From NCBI GenBank assembly GCA_963809715.1, contig CAWEKO010000006.1, positions 1 to 64,000 on the forward strand: 64,000 bases of DNA. The letters run 5' to 3'. Of this stretch, positions 1 to 9,112 are shown in pieces. Under the pieces are notes generated by a model that saw only the letters and a program-made list of their open reading frames with translations, ran no database searches and was not told where the DNA came from. Made by a program: the position numbers and the translations under genes. The stretch is from Bog-473 sp963809715. Its GTDB lineage: Bacteria > Actinomycetota > Acidimicrobiia > Acidimicrobiales > RAAP-2. Within the stretch, counting starts at the first letter, position 1, and each line of letters opens with the position of its first letter.

Positions 1-560
1 GTGTCCGCCCAGACCACGGCTACGTCGGCGATCGGCCCATTGGTGATCCACATCTTGGTGCCGGAGAGTACCCAGCCTTTATCGTTTGGCTTCGCGTAGG
101 TTGTCATGCCCCCGGGGTCAGACCCGTGATCCGGTTCGGTGAGGCCGAAGCACCCGATTGCCTCACCGGCGGCCATTCGGGGCAGCCATTCCTCCTTCTG
201 CGCCTCCGAGCCGTACCGCCAGATCGGGTACATGGAGAGCGAGCCCTGCACGGAGACCAGGCTGCGCAGCCCGGAGTCGGCCGCCTCCATTTCCCGGCAG
301 GTGACGCCGTAGGCGACCGCGCCCATCCCGGCGCAGCCGTAGCCGGTCAGATGCATGCCGAGCAGGCCGAGCTTGCCGAGTTCGGGTACCAGTTCGCGGG
401 GGAGCGTGCCGGCCTCGAACCAGTCCGCGATATGGGGCATGACACGGTCAGCCGTGTAGCTGCGCACCGTGTCGCGGACCAGGCGCTCCTCGGAGGTCAG
501 CTGGTCGTCGATCCGGAGCAGGTCAAGGTTGGCTGGCTGGGAGGTGGCACTCGGCGGCAT
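1..560 (-). CDS. Acyl-CoA dehydrogenase, glutaryl-CoA dehydrogenase type (N-terminal part, runs off the window)
   Basis: Reading the minus strand from the ATG at 560 gives an uninterrupted frame of about 186 residues to the window edge. It starts MPPSATSQPANLDLL and contains the acyl-CoA dehydrogenase middle-domain signature GCFGLTEPDHGSDPGGM, followed by GTKMWITNGPIADVAVVWA. Family knowledge: these FAD enzymes oxidise acyl-CoA thioesters, and GSDPGGM-type sequences are typical of glutaryl-CoA dehydrogenases of lysine/tryptophan degradation. The catalytic glutamate lies in the missing C-terminal half, so the exact substrate cannot be confirmed. It is transcribed divergently from the PspC gene. 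Confidence 0.85.
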   Translation of the reverse strand, partial: MPPSATSQPANLDLLRIDDQLTSEERLVRDTVRSYTADRVMPHIADWFEAGTLPRELVPELGKLGLLGMHLTGYGCAGMGAVAYGVTCREMEAADSGLRSLVSVQGSLSMYPIWRYGSEAQKEEWLPRMAAGEAIGCFGLTEPDHGSDPGGMTTYAKPNDKGWVLSGTKMWITNGPIADVAVVWAD

Positions 561-674
561 CGGCAGGTCCTCTCTGTCTTTGCCCGTGCGGGCTGACCCA
601 CTCTTCAGCGTATGCGGAGGGGGTCCCGCTGTCTGTGCGGCCCCGGGCAGGGCATGATCGGAGGTATGGACGGA

Positions 675-917
675 ATGAGTGATCGCAAGCAGTTGATCAG
701 GCCCCGTGAGGGCCGAATGATCGCCGGGGTTTGCGCCGGGATTGGCGAGTACTTCGGCATCGACGCCAACATCGTCCGCCTTGTTTTCGCTGTGCTCACG
801 ATCTTCAGCATCGGGGCGGGCGCGCTGGTGTACCTGATCGCCTGGATCGTTGTGCCCGAGGAGGGCGAAAAGCAGTCGATCGCCGAGAACTACCTGAACA
901 AGACCAAGAAGAGCTAG
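675..917 (+). CDS. PspC domain membrane protein (80 aa)
   Basis: Small phage-shock-protein-C family protein. Residues 8-30 (IRPREGRMIAGVCAGIGEY) form the PspC signature, followed by one hydrophobic membrane segment (about 36-61) and a charged tail rich in Lys/Glu. The ATG at 675 was chosen because GGAGGT (660-665) lies 9 bases upstream; ATG codons at 654 and 666 are in frame but badly spaced. PspC proteins are membrane stress sensors or small envelope proteins; no other psp gene is nearby. It is divergent from the acyl-CoA dehydrogenase and precedes a tRNA cluster. Confidence 0.85.
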   Translation: MSDRKQLIRPREGRMIAGVCAGIGEYFGIDANIVRLVFAVLTIFSIGAGALVYLIAWIVVPEEGEKQSIAENYLNKTKKS

Positions 918-1191
918 GGCGGCAGGTGCGCTGGCGCCCGGCCCTGGCTGGCGGGTGACGGGTCATCGTGCGGCGGGGGGTGCAGCGGACGGCTGGGACG
1001 GCCGCAACGCCGATCTGGCCAGCCCCGGTGATCCCTGCCGACGGCAGGTTAGGGTTCGGGCGGCGGCTCACCGGTGGTGAGCCGGGCGGCCGTGTTGCCG
1101 AGCGCTTTGCCCGCTGTGGCCTTCGTCCCCTATGCTGGGGCGGTCCCCCGACGGCGGGCGCCGCGGGTTCGAAGCGGCGGTGGCCGTCAGA

Positions 1192-1264
1192 GCCCCCATC
1201 GTCTAGCGGCCTAGGACACCGCCCTTTCAAGGCGGCGGCACGGGTTCAAATCCCGTTGGGGGCA
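1192..1264 (+). tRNA. tRNA-Glu (TTC)
   Basis: A cloverleaf can be folded. The acceptor stem GCCCCCA pairs with TGGGGGC (1257-1263) with discriminator A. The anticodon loop CCTTTCAAG carries TTC, and the T arm is CGGGTTCAAATCCCG. CCA is not encoded. First of three closely spaced tRNA genes. Confidence 0.95.
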
Positions 1265-1296
1265 CTCTGCTGGCCCGGGCGGCGAGCAGCACATAG

Positions 1297-1371
1297 GGTC
1301 CTGTAGAGCAGCTTGGAGTGCTCGCCACCCTGTCAAGGTGGAGGTCGCGGGTTCAAATCCCGTCAGGACCG
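1297..1371 (+). tRNA. tRNA-Asp (GTC)
   Basis: Acceptor stem GGTCCTG pairs with CAGGACC (1364-1370), discriminator G. The anticodon stem-loop CCACCCTGTCAAGGTGG carries GTC, and the T arm is GCGGGTTCAAATCCCGT. It lies 32 bases after tRNA-Glu. Confidence 0.95.
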
Positions 1372-1400
1372 CTCTGGCCCAGGGCCGCGGGCCTTGGCAA

Positions 1401-1477
1401 GGTCAGGTAGCTCAGTCGGTATGAGCGTCCGCCTGAAAAGCGGAAGGTCGGCGGTTCGACCCCGCCCCTGACCACCA
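1401..1477 (+). tRNA. tRNA-Phe (GAA), CCA encoded
   Basis: Acceptor stem GGTCAGG pairs with CCTGACC (1467-1473), discriminator A, and the gene encodes CCA at 1475-1477. The anticodon stem-loop CCGCCTGAAAAGCGG carries GAA. The site-specific integrase gene starts 76 bases downstream, so the 3' end of this tRNA is the obvious candidate attachment site. No second copy of its 3' end was found in the window. Confidence 0.95.
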
Positions 1478-1513
1478 GCTCAGAGGCATGATCACCGATC
1501 TCCACGCGATCGC

Positions 1514-1537
1514 GGGGAGCCAAACGGGGAGCCAAAC
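1514..1537 (+). repeat. Tandem 12-bp direct repeat upstream of the integrase
   Basis: GGGGAGCCAAAC occurs twice without spacer (1514-1525 and 1526-1537), between tRNA-Phe and the integrase start. Its position between a probable attachment site and the integrase suggests recombinase arm-type or excisionase binding sites, but this is inference. Confidence 0.6.
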
Positions 1538-1553
1538 CTGTTAGGCTTCACCC

Positions 1554-2717
1554 GTGGCGGCCACCGGAGCGAAGCGCCGAGGGCACGGCGAGGACGCGAT
1601 CTACTTCGCCGCGGCGAAGAACCGGTATGTCGGGGCGGTCTCGCTCGGATTCGGGCCCGATGGGCGGCGGGTCCGGCGGAAGGTCTACGGCAGGACCAAG
1701 CAGGAGGTCAGGGACAAGCTCAAGGCCCTGCACGCTGAGCTTGACCGTGGGCTGCGCACCTCGGGGAAGTACACGGTCCGGCAGGCCGTGGAGGATTGGC
1801 TGCGCGACGGATTGCCTGGCCGGTCGGAGCGCACGCGGGGCGTCAACCGGGAGGCCACGGCGCCACTGCTGGAGCTCATCGGCTCCAGGCCGTTAAGGGA
1901 ACTCACGGCCGGGGATGTCCGGGCCGCACTTGACACGCTGAGCACCAGCCATTCGACCAGGTACCTTCAGCTCGGCCGGGCTGCCCTCGCCCGGGCGATC
2001 AAGTACGCCGAGGCGCACGATCGCGTGGGCCGGAACGTGGCGACGCTGGTTGACCCACCGAAAGGCCGGGAAGGACGGCCCAGCCGGTCCTTCACCCTCG
2101 ACCAGGCCCGCGCGCTGCTCAAAGCGGCCGGTGAGTCCCGGCTGAATGCCTACGTCGTGCTGAGCCTCACCGTCGGTGTCCGTACCGAGGAGGCCAGGCA
2201 ACTGTGCTGGGATCACCTCGACCTGGACGGAGATCCGGATGCGGATCCGCCCGTTCCTCCGTCCGTGGCCGTGTGGCGATCCGTGCGCCAAGGCGGCGAC
2301 ACCAAGACACCCAAGTCCCGGCGGACACTGGCGCTGCCCCAGGCCGCTGTCCAAGCCCTCAGAGAGCACCGAAAGCGGCAGGCGGAGGATCGGCTGGCGG
2401 CCGGATCTCAATGGCAAGATCACGGCCTCGTGTTCGCCTCGGCCATCGGTACGCCATTGGACGCGGCCAACGTCAGGCGCGAGTTCCGCAAGATCACTAA
2501 GTCAGCTGGGCTAGGCAAGGGATGGGCGCCACTGGACTTGCGTCACACGTTCGTGTCCTTGATGTCAGCGGACGGCGTGCCCGTCGAAGAGATCGCGCGC
2601 CTGGCCGGGCACAACCGTACTGCGACTACAGAGCTGGTCTACCGGCATGAGCTGCGCCCGGTGATCACGACAGGCGCCGAGGTGATGGACCGGATCCTGG
2701 ATAGCCCAAGGCCGTGA
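1554..2717 (+). CDS. Tyrosine recombinase / phage-type integrase
   Basis: 387-residue integrase starting at GTG 1554. The N-terminal part (about 1-60) is an arm-binding-like region with a KVYGRTKQEVRDKL stretch, followed by a SAM-like core-binding domain (about 70-165). The C-terminal catalytic domain shows the first Arg in VGVRTEEARQL, a Lys in TKTPKSRRTL, the second Arg box LDLRHTFVSL, LAGHN, and the nucleophile Tyr in ELVYRHEL. The usual His of the HxxR box is Leu here (LDLR); related actinomycete integrases also vary at this place. It is transcribed away from tRNA-Phe, the usual arrangement for tRNA-integrating actinobacterial elements. It probably mobilises the adjoining DNA-modification island. 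Confidence 0.92.
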   Translation: MAATGAKRRGHGEDAIYFAAAKNRYVGAVSLGFGPDGRRVRRKVYGRTKQEVRDKLKALHAELDRGLRTSGKYTVRQAVEDWLRDGLPGRSERTRGVNREATAPLLELIGSRPLRELTAGDVRAALDTLSTSHSTRYLQLGRAALARAIKYAEAHDRVGRNVATLVDPPKGREGRPSRSFTLDQARALLKAAGESRLNAYVVLSLTVGVRTEEARQLCWDHLDLDGDPDADPPVPPSVAVWRSVRQGGDTKTPKSRRTLALPQAAVQALREHRKRQAEDRLAAGSQWQDHGLVFASAIGTPLDAANVRREFRKITKSAGLGKGWAPLDLRHTFVSLMSADGVPVEEIARLAGHNRTATTELVYRHELRPVITTGAEVMDRILDSPRP

Positions 2718-2888
2718 TCGCTTCTCGATCGCGTACAAACATGTCGTCTTGTGATCCCGTTGTCTATGAGCTCACCGATGGCCGGCGACACGCACAGCCA
2801 ACACGGCTCGCAAGAATTGGCGGCCGCTGATGGTTAGCAGGCCAGGAGAGCTTCGCCAACCGAGCCCCACCTGGAGGGACGTGCGGAA

Positions 2889-3695
2889 ATGACCCCGTCG
2901 CCAGTCCGGCCTTACATGACATCGGGCCAATTGTTCGTAGCGTTCCTGCGGGATCGCTACGTCGGGGAGCACCCCTGGGGCGATGTCTCCCGCGCGCTGA
3001 TTTCGACCGGCCGCGGAGGCTGGTGGGTGGAAGCGCTGCAGGAAATGGCGGTCCTGCATCTCACGCGACGGCTTGTCGTGGCGGCGTCGGCAATCGTCGG
3101 CTCCCGGCCCGAGTGGGACGGCCTCGCGGACCGTGAGATCAAGCAGATGATCCTCGACACCATGCTGGTCGACTATTTCCTTGTCGGTGAGATCAATGCA
3201 CGACTCGTCCCCGCGGTGCGAGCGGCCCGACGTGGCATTTCGTCCGGCACACGCATGCAGTTGAGGTCCGAGAGCAAACGCGACTCACCGTGGTGCTATC
3301 TATGCGGCACGGACCTCGACTACGACTCGCCCGACTCGCCCGCGTCCTTCACGCTCGACCATGTCTGGCCCCAGGCCTACGGGGGGGACTCGGACTACGA
3401 CAACTTGCTCCCGGCCTGCAAGTCCTGCAATGGCCGCAAGGGCCACGCCGCGTCCTGGCCGCTCTATCCGATCCAGGCCCTAGTCGCTGGCTTCCAACTG
3501 ACGGCGGAGGCCATCGCCGAACTGCCCAAGGAGATGCGCTTCGCCGTGCTAACCCGCAAAGCAGCCGAAACTGCCGCAAGACATCACCTCAGCCTCAAAC
3601 AGGCCTTCGTCCGACTCGGCCGCCCAGACGTGCCCGCCGTTGTCGACGAGTCCACTAGCGTGGACGTGTTCAACTTGGACGCCCAGTTCCGCTGA
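2889..3695 (+). CDS. HNH endonuclease family protein
   Basis: 268 residues, ATG at 2889 preceded by GGAGGGA (2873-2879). The N-terminal two-thirds is helical and unrecognised. The C-terminal HNH module contains CYLCGTDL (about residues 137-144), the DHVWPQAYGGD catalytic segment and CKSCNGRKG, giving a Cys4 zinc site around a beta-beta-alpha metal fold. Family knowledge: HNH modules cleave DNA and are common in restriction and homing systems. The downstream DGQHR gene starts 14 bases after its stop with a strong ribosome-binding site, so the two probably form an operon. Both reading frames are intact, unlike the facing dpd genes. Confidence 0.85.
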   Translation: MTPSPVRPYMTSGQLFVAFLRDRYVGEHPWGDVSRALISTGRGGWWVEALQEMAVLHLTRRLVVAASAIVGSRPEWDGLADREIKQMILDTMLVDYFLVGEINARLVPAVRAARRGISSGTRMQLRSESKRDSPWCYLCGTDLDYDSPDSPASFTLDHVWPQAYGGDSDYDNLLPACKSCNGRKGHAASWPLYPIQALVAGFQLTAEAIAELPKEMRFAVLTRKAAETAARHHLSLKQAFVRLGRPDVPAVVDESTSVDVFNLDAQFR

Positions 3696-3709
3696 TAAGG
3701 AGGGCACTG

Positions 3710-4834
3710 GTGCCTTACACCTACCCGGCGATCTACACCCGACAGCGCGGATCCGGTGATAGTGACGATGTCCTGTTGGCGATCTTCACCGCGCCGGTCG
3801 GCGACGTGGTCCACTGGGCGGTGGTCGAGAGGCTCACCGTCGCTGGCGAAGGCCACCAACGGCTGCAGAATAAGGCGAAGGTCCGAGCGATCACCCGGTA
3901 CCTCCTACGGGATTCACGAAACACCATCCCGACTGCCATCACCATCGCGCTGCGCGGGCCGTCGTTCCCCGACAAGCCGGACCTTGACACCTGCTCGACG
4001 GTGGATATTCCAGACTCGGAGGAGCCGGCAGGACTGGTGATCGATGGCCAGCACCGACTGTTCGGGATGTCGGACTTCGATCCACAGCTTCGTATCAACG
4101 TGGTCGCGCTCATCAATCCCAGCGACGAGGAGATCGCCTTTCAGTTTCTCGTCATCAACAACAAGGCCAGCAAGGTGGCGACCGATCACCTCAAACTGCT
4201 GGCGCTGCAGTACCCGGAGGCGAAACTGGTCGAGCGACTGAAGACAGCGCGCATGGCCCTGGGCCGCCACGCCTCTCTGGTCGGAGTTGTAGACAATGCC
4301 GAAGAGTCCCCGTTCTACCGAGCGGTCGAATGGCCTGCCGAAGAGGTACCCGACGAACCGCGGAGCAACCTCGTGCTGCCCGCGGCGGTGGAGCAGGCGC
4401 TGGGAGTTATCGCTCAAAAGAACCTCCCGGATCTCGCCGACAACGACGCGCTGCTGGAGTTCTTCTTCACCCTGTGGGACGCGGTCAAGGACGTTTGGCC
4501 AGCACTCTGGCATCCGGGCAGCAGGCTGCTGAGTAAGGTCGGCGTCGTAACGCTGACGACTTTCGTGATTGATGACCTGACACCACTCGCTGACCGCGGT
4601 TCTATTGATCTGTCCGATCCGGCCGCGGTGGACGTCGAGGTGCGCGACATCCTGGGCAACCTGACCTCGGCGTTCTGGACGAGTGAGTGGACGGCGAAGA
4701 GTCTGGACACGTCGGCCGGTCGGAGATTGGTGATCGACGCGCTGACCCAGGTCAGGCGTAACATTCGGCGAGGCAACCCCTGGTATGCCGACGTCGACCT
4801 CATCGACACTCCGGATCCCGTTAGCCCCCCCTAG
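3710..4834 (+). CDS. DGQHR domain protein (DndB-like)
   Basis: 374 residues, GTG at 3710 with AAGGAGGG at 3697-3704. The DGQHR motif is explicit (VIDGQHRLFGMSD, about residue 112), followed by RINVVALINPSDEE and QFLVINNKASKVATDHL, the conserved NxKASK/LVNS region of the family. Family knowledge: DGQHR proteins include DndB, the regulator of phosphorothioate modification, and DpdB of the deazaguanine system; they share a ParB/Srx-like fold. Here it is paired with an HNH nuclease and converges on a second, broken DGQHR gene (dpdB). Whether the HNH-DGQHR pair acts alone or with Dpd cannot be told from sequence. Confidence 0.85.
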   Translation: MPYTYPAIYTRQRGSGDSDDVLLAIFTAPVGDVVHWAVVERLTVAGEGHQRLQNKAKVRAITRYLLRDSRNTIPTAITIALRGPSFPDKPDLDTCSTVDIPDSEEPAGLVIDGQHRLFGMSDFDPQLRINVVALINPSDEEIAFQFLVINNKASKVATDHLKLLALQYPEAKLVERLKTARMALGRHASLVGVVDNAEESPFYRAVEWPAEEVPDEPRSNLVLPAAVEQALGVIAQKNLPDLADNDALLEFFFTLWDAVKDVWPALWHPGSRLLSKVGVVTLTTFVIDDLTPLADRGSIDLSDPAAVDVEVRDILGNLTSAFWTSEWTAKSLDTSAGRRLVIDALTQVRRNIRRGNPWYADVDLIDTPDPVSPP

Positions 4835-4936
4835 ACGGTCATGCAGCGCAGAGGAAGCATGGGTAACTGCAGTTGCGAATGTAATGTAATTTAACGGGTG
4901 ACCATTAGTGGGCTCAAAGCATCCAAGGAGATTCAG

Positions 4937-6098
4937 CTACTTGTTCCAGACGCGAGCTTTATACTGGTAAAGAAGGTAGCTCGTCAGCAACTGTATGTCC
5001 CGCGATACGTTTTGTAGCTCGTTCCATTTGCGTTGTGCGTCTGGCGCGAAGTCCCAGTAGCCGGCTGTCCACCGGCATATGTCAGCTAGTTCTTGCAGAT
5101 CTGCCTGGAAATCGGATTCTGAGGGGACGTGTTCGCGGCTGTAGCGGTCAAAGATCGCGTCCATGATGAAGCCCAGGCTGACTATGCCGACACCGTGCAT
5201 GAGCCGTGGACTGCCGCGGCGGCTTGTCCCAGGCGTCAGGCGAAGATCTCCCGTACTGCCGCCCAGAAGTCGATCAGCAGGTTCATCATGGCGTCATCGT
5301 CGCCTGTCGCCGGTCCTGGGTCTCGGAAGCTGTAGAGGGCGCCGTCGCTGAGGCTGTTCTCGAGCATCTTGAGGATCGAGTTGTCCTTGATCGATGCCGT
5401 CCGGCGTGGTGGGTGTGCGTATCTTCCGGTAGAGCGGCGAGCGCGACCTCGCAGTTAAGCCGCCGCAGCAGAGACCGCATGGGAACCTCCGGGCTGCAGC
5501 GGGATGGGCAGTGTCCCGGTTGTCGTCGGGCAGCAGTTCGTAGATGAGCCCTTTGGGCAGTGGCTTGGCCGAGTTGACGAGGATGAACTGTGAGCGCTGC
5601 TCGTCGTCGGAGTCGGTGATGAATGCGGTGACGCAGACAGGGAAACTGCTCGACTCGCGCGTCCCGGATCGCTGCGCTGCGCTGCTGGCCGTCCACGATC
5701 CAGCCGGGCTTGTCGTCGTCGGCAAGCGTCATCCACCAGGGGGATCGATGAGCAGGCCGGGGCACGCATAGTTGGTGCGTGGTGCGCCGGGCAGGGGGTC
5801 GAAGCGGACTCGCTTGTCGAACGCGATGACCAGTGCGTTGGGGATCATGGGGGCTTCGGACTCGAGGTACCGGCGGATCGATGCGATGTGCGGAGCACCT
5901 CTGGCCGTTGGTATCCCTCGATGCTCGACTCGTCGTCTCGCCGGAGTCGCGAGACCGCCGCGAACGACGGGCAGTTTCTTGCCGTCGACGGCGAAGCTGT
6001 ACAGGACGCGCCCGTCGCCCTGGCGCACCTCGAGGGCAGGCAGCCGCAGAGTCTGGGCGGCAGGATCGGGCTCAAAGAGAGTCGATTGGGACAGTCAT
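4937..6098 (-). pseudogene. dpdB: dpdB: DGQHR protein of the 7-deazaguanine DNA-modification system, reading frame broken
   Basis: Minus strand from ATG 6098, overlapping the dpdA stop (ATGA), to the stop at 4937. Joining frames gives about 385 residues: RQGDGRVLYSFAVDGKKLP; RRDDESSIEGYQRPEVL; SIRRYLESEAPMIPNAL; WIVDGQQRSAAIRDA (about 5665-5700); EQRSQFILVNSAKPLPKGL; IRTPTTPDGI; and an intact C-terminal end MHGVGIVSLGFIMDAIFDR (5143-5200). These are the ordered motifs of the DGQHR/DpdB family. At least four frame changes are needed, the first right after codon 8. The flanking protein conservation argues for recent decay or consensus errors rather than an old relic. Known DpdB proteins are required with DpdA to insert deazaguanine precursors into DNA. 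Confidence 0.8.
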
Positions 6099-7353
6099 GC
6101 GGCGCTCCTTGCGGCGAGTTCGCGGTCCAGGCGCTGCCGGAAGGCGTAGACGATTATGAAATCCGCGCCTTTTGTTGCGCTCTGACCCGCGGAAGATGGC
6201 CACGTCGATTCCAGCCTTCTCGCATATGCCGCAAGGGCAGGACTTCCAGGGAGATTCCTCAAGCATCTCTCGGTACGCGCTGTCGTACTTACGGCGCGGA
6301 TCGTATAGCTCCGCATACTCGCGCAGGGCGTCTATGACGGGCTGTGCACTCGGCCTCGCCCGCGTCGTACTCGCCGGAGGACGCGCCAGGCATTCGGTTT
6401 CGAGTTCGACGGCTAGTTCTTGCCGCGATCTTGGCCGGCCTGGATCTGCGTCTTGAGCTTGGGATTCGCGTCAACCTGGGGCACGCGGAGCGCAGTGTAG
6501 GTGCGTTCCGCTGTGTGGTAGTTGTCCTTGTCGTCTTTGAACGCCTGGCGGAACGCCGAGGTGCTGTCGAAGCTGGTGACCCCGAGTGACGCGAACGTGG
6601 AGATGCTGCTGCAACGGGTGATACCGAGCAGGTGCAGTTGGGTCCGCGACTCGCGGACCGTCGTCTATCTGCTCGCAGGCAGGCGAGGATCTCGTGGGTC
6701 TTGAGGGGGACCATGCCGCCGACGGCGATCCGGGTGTAGCCAATCTGTCTGAAGTTCCTGGACGGCTGCGGCGTAGGACGCGGGGCTCCAGCCCTGCGCA
6801 ACACCGAGGGGCTCGAAGCGCACCTTCCTGGCCTTGCATCTGGCCAGGAACTGACGCTGCGAGGTCTAGCGTGAGTTGCTGCCGGGCACGCCACATCTCT
6901 ACCTGGCCATGGCGGGGATCGTCGCCGGCGGAAGGGTTGTATCCGAAGATGACATGGTCGATGGAGATGCCGAGGTCGAATCCACCTTGGTCGTAGAAGT
7001 CGATAACCTGGTCCGGGGTGTAGGGGGGGACTTCTTCCCGGATGTACGTGAACGCGCCGCAGTCACCCATCGTCTGCAATGGCGGACCCGAGGCAGAGTC
7101 GAGGCGGAAGAAGCGCCGTACGCCGTCACGGTAGAAACGATGCCGTTGGGCAAGGGTGTACTTGCCCGCGCCGTCCGGCCACACCATCAACGATGGCTTT
7201 GGACACGAGCAACCCGTCGATGACACGCTGGCTGAGGACTTCGTGGGCGTAGAGGTCGTCGCGTTGCCGGACTCGCAGGATGGAACGCTCTTCGGTTTCG
7301 AAGCTGAAGGTGGGGTCGATCTGATCCTGGCTGTCGGGGAAGAAGAACTTCAT
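6095..7353 (-). pseudogene. dpdA: dpdA: TGT-like transglycosylase of 7-deazaguanine DNA modification, reading frame broken
   Basis: Minus strand, ATG 7353 to TGA 6095. The reconstructed product of about 415 residues reads MKFFFPDSQDQIDPTFSFE; RQRDDLYAHEV; LLVSKAIVDG; GKYTLAQRHRFYRDGVRRF; TMGDCGAFTYIREEVPPYT; FDLGISIDHVIFGYNP; FEPLGVAQGWSPASYAAAV; RIAVGGMVPLKTHEILACL; LGVTSFDSTSAFRQAFKDD; then the zinc motif CPCGIC (6222-6239) and RGSERNKRRGFHN. The CxCxxC plus downstream His is the zinc site of tRNA-guanine transglycosylases. DpdA is the DNA-acting branch, which exchanges guanine for preQ0 in DNA. About five frame changes are needed. The start overlaps the stop of an upstream gene and the stop overlaps dpdB, indicating a translationally coupled operon. 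Confidence 0.85.
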
Positions 7354-7554
7354 CGCTGGGCCGCCCTGGCCGCCAGGTAGGTGCGGATGAGGAAACTCGA
7401 CATTTCGTGGGTGTGCCGGGGGACGTTCTGTACCTCGTTCCATGGCAGATCCAGTGCTTCCCATCGGCCGGAAGTCCACCGGCAATGTGGGACCAGCAGG
7501 CGCTTTGCCGTGCAGGGCTTCGACAGTTCTTCCTGGTCCTGGTCGAGCGCACGT
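7350..7554 (-). CDS. Unidentified gene upstream of dpdA (3' end only)
   Basis: A minus-strand frame is open for about 65 codons and ends with TGA at 7352-7350, overlapping the dpdA ATG. Its product includes ELSKPCTAKRLLVPHC, RWEALDLPWNEVQNV and HEMSSFLIRTYLAARAAQR at the C-terminus. The stop/start overlap with dpdA argues that this is a real operon gene. Its 5' part is missing because homology to pyruvate phosphate dikinase on the other strand begins at about 7550. I do not recognise the family; candidates by context are another Dpd protein or a preQ0 biosynthesis enzyme. Confidence 0.5.
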
Positions 7555-8822
<1,268 letters not shown>

Positions 8823-8826
<4 letters not shown>

Positions 8827-9059
8827 GAGGCCTGCTCGCCCACGGCGCCCCGTCCGACCCGCCGCCAGCGGCGGAGGGCGACCAGGGTCCAGATGGCCTC
8901 GACCACGCCGAAGGGCCAGGCGCCCGAGAGGAAGCCGTAGGAGCTGGAGAGGGCACAGCCCAAGGCGAAAGCCAGGATGAAGCCGCGTCCGCGCCCCTCC
9001 AGGGCGTACATCCCCATCATGAAGGTGAGGGCGCAGACGCCGTAGATGGTGACGGCCAT
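8823..9059 (-). CDS. Small membrane protein, unknown function (78 aa)
   Basis: ATG at 9059. The protein has two or three hydrophobic segments: about residues 4-22, 26-46 (FILAFALGCALSSSYGFL), and a third near WPFGVVEAIWTLVALRRW, ending in an Arg-rich cytoplasmic tail. The stop overlaps the PPDK stop by three bases (convergent), and the start is 53 bases from the divergent dnaG start. Conserved-looking, but I do not recognise a named family. Confidence 0.65.
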
Positions 9060-9112
9060 CCGCCGACGGTAGGCCAGTCTGGGCTGGGGCAGCGTCGCGG
9101 TACGTTGCGGGT

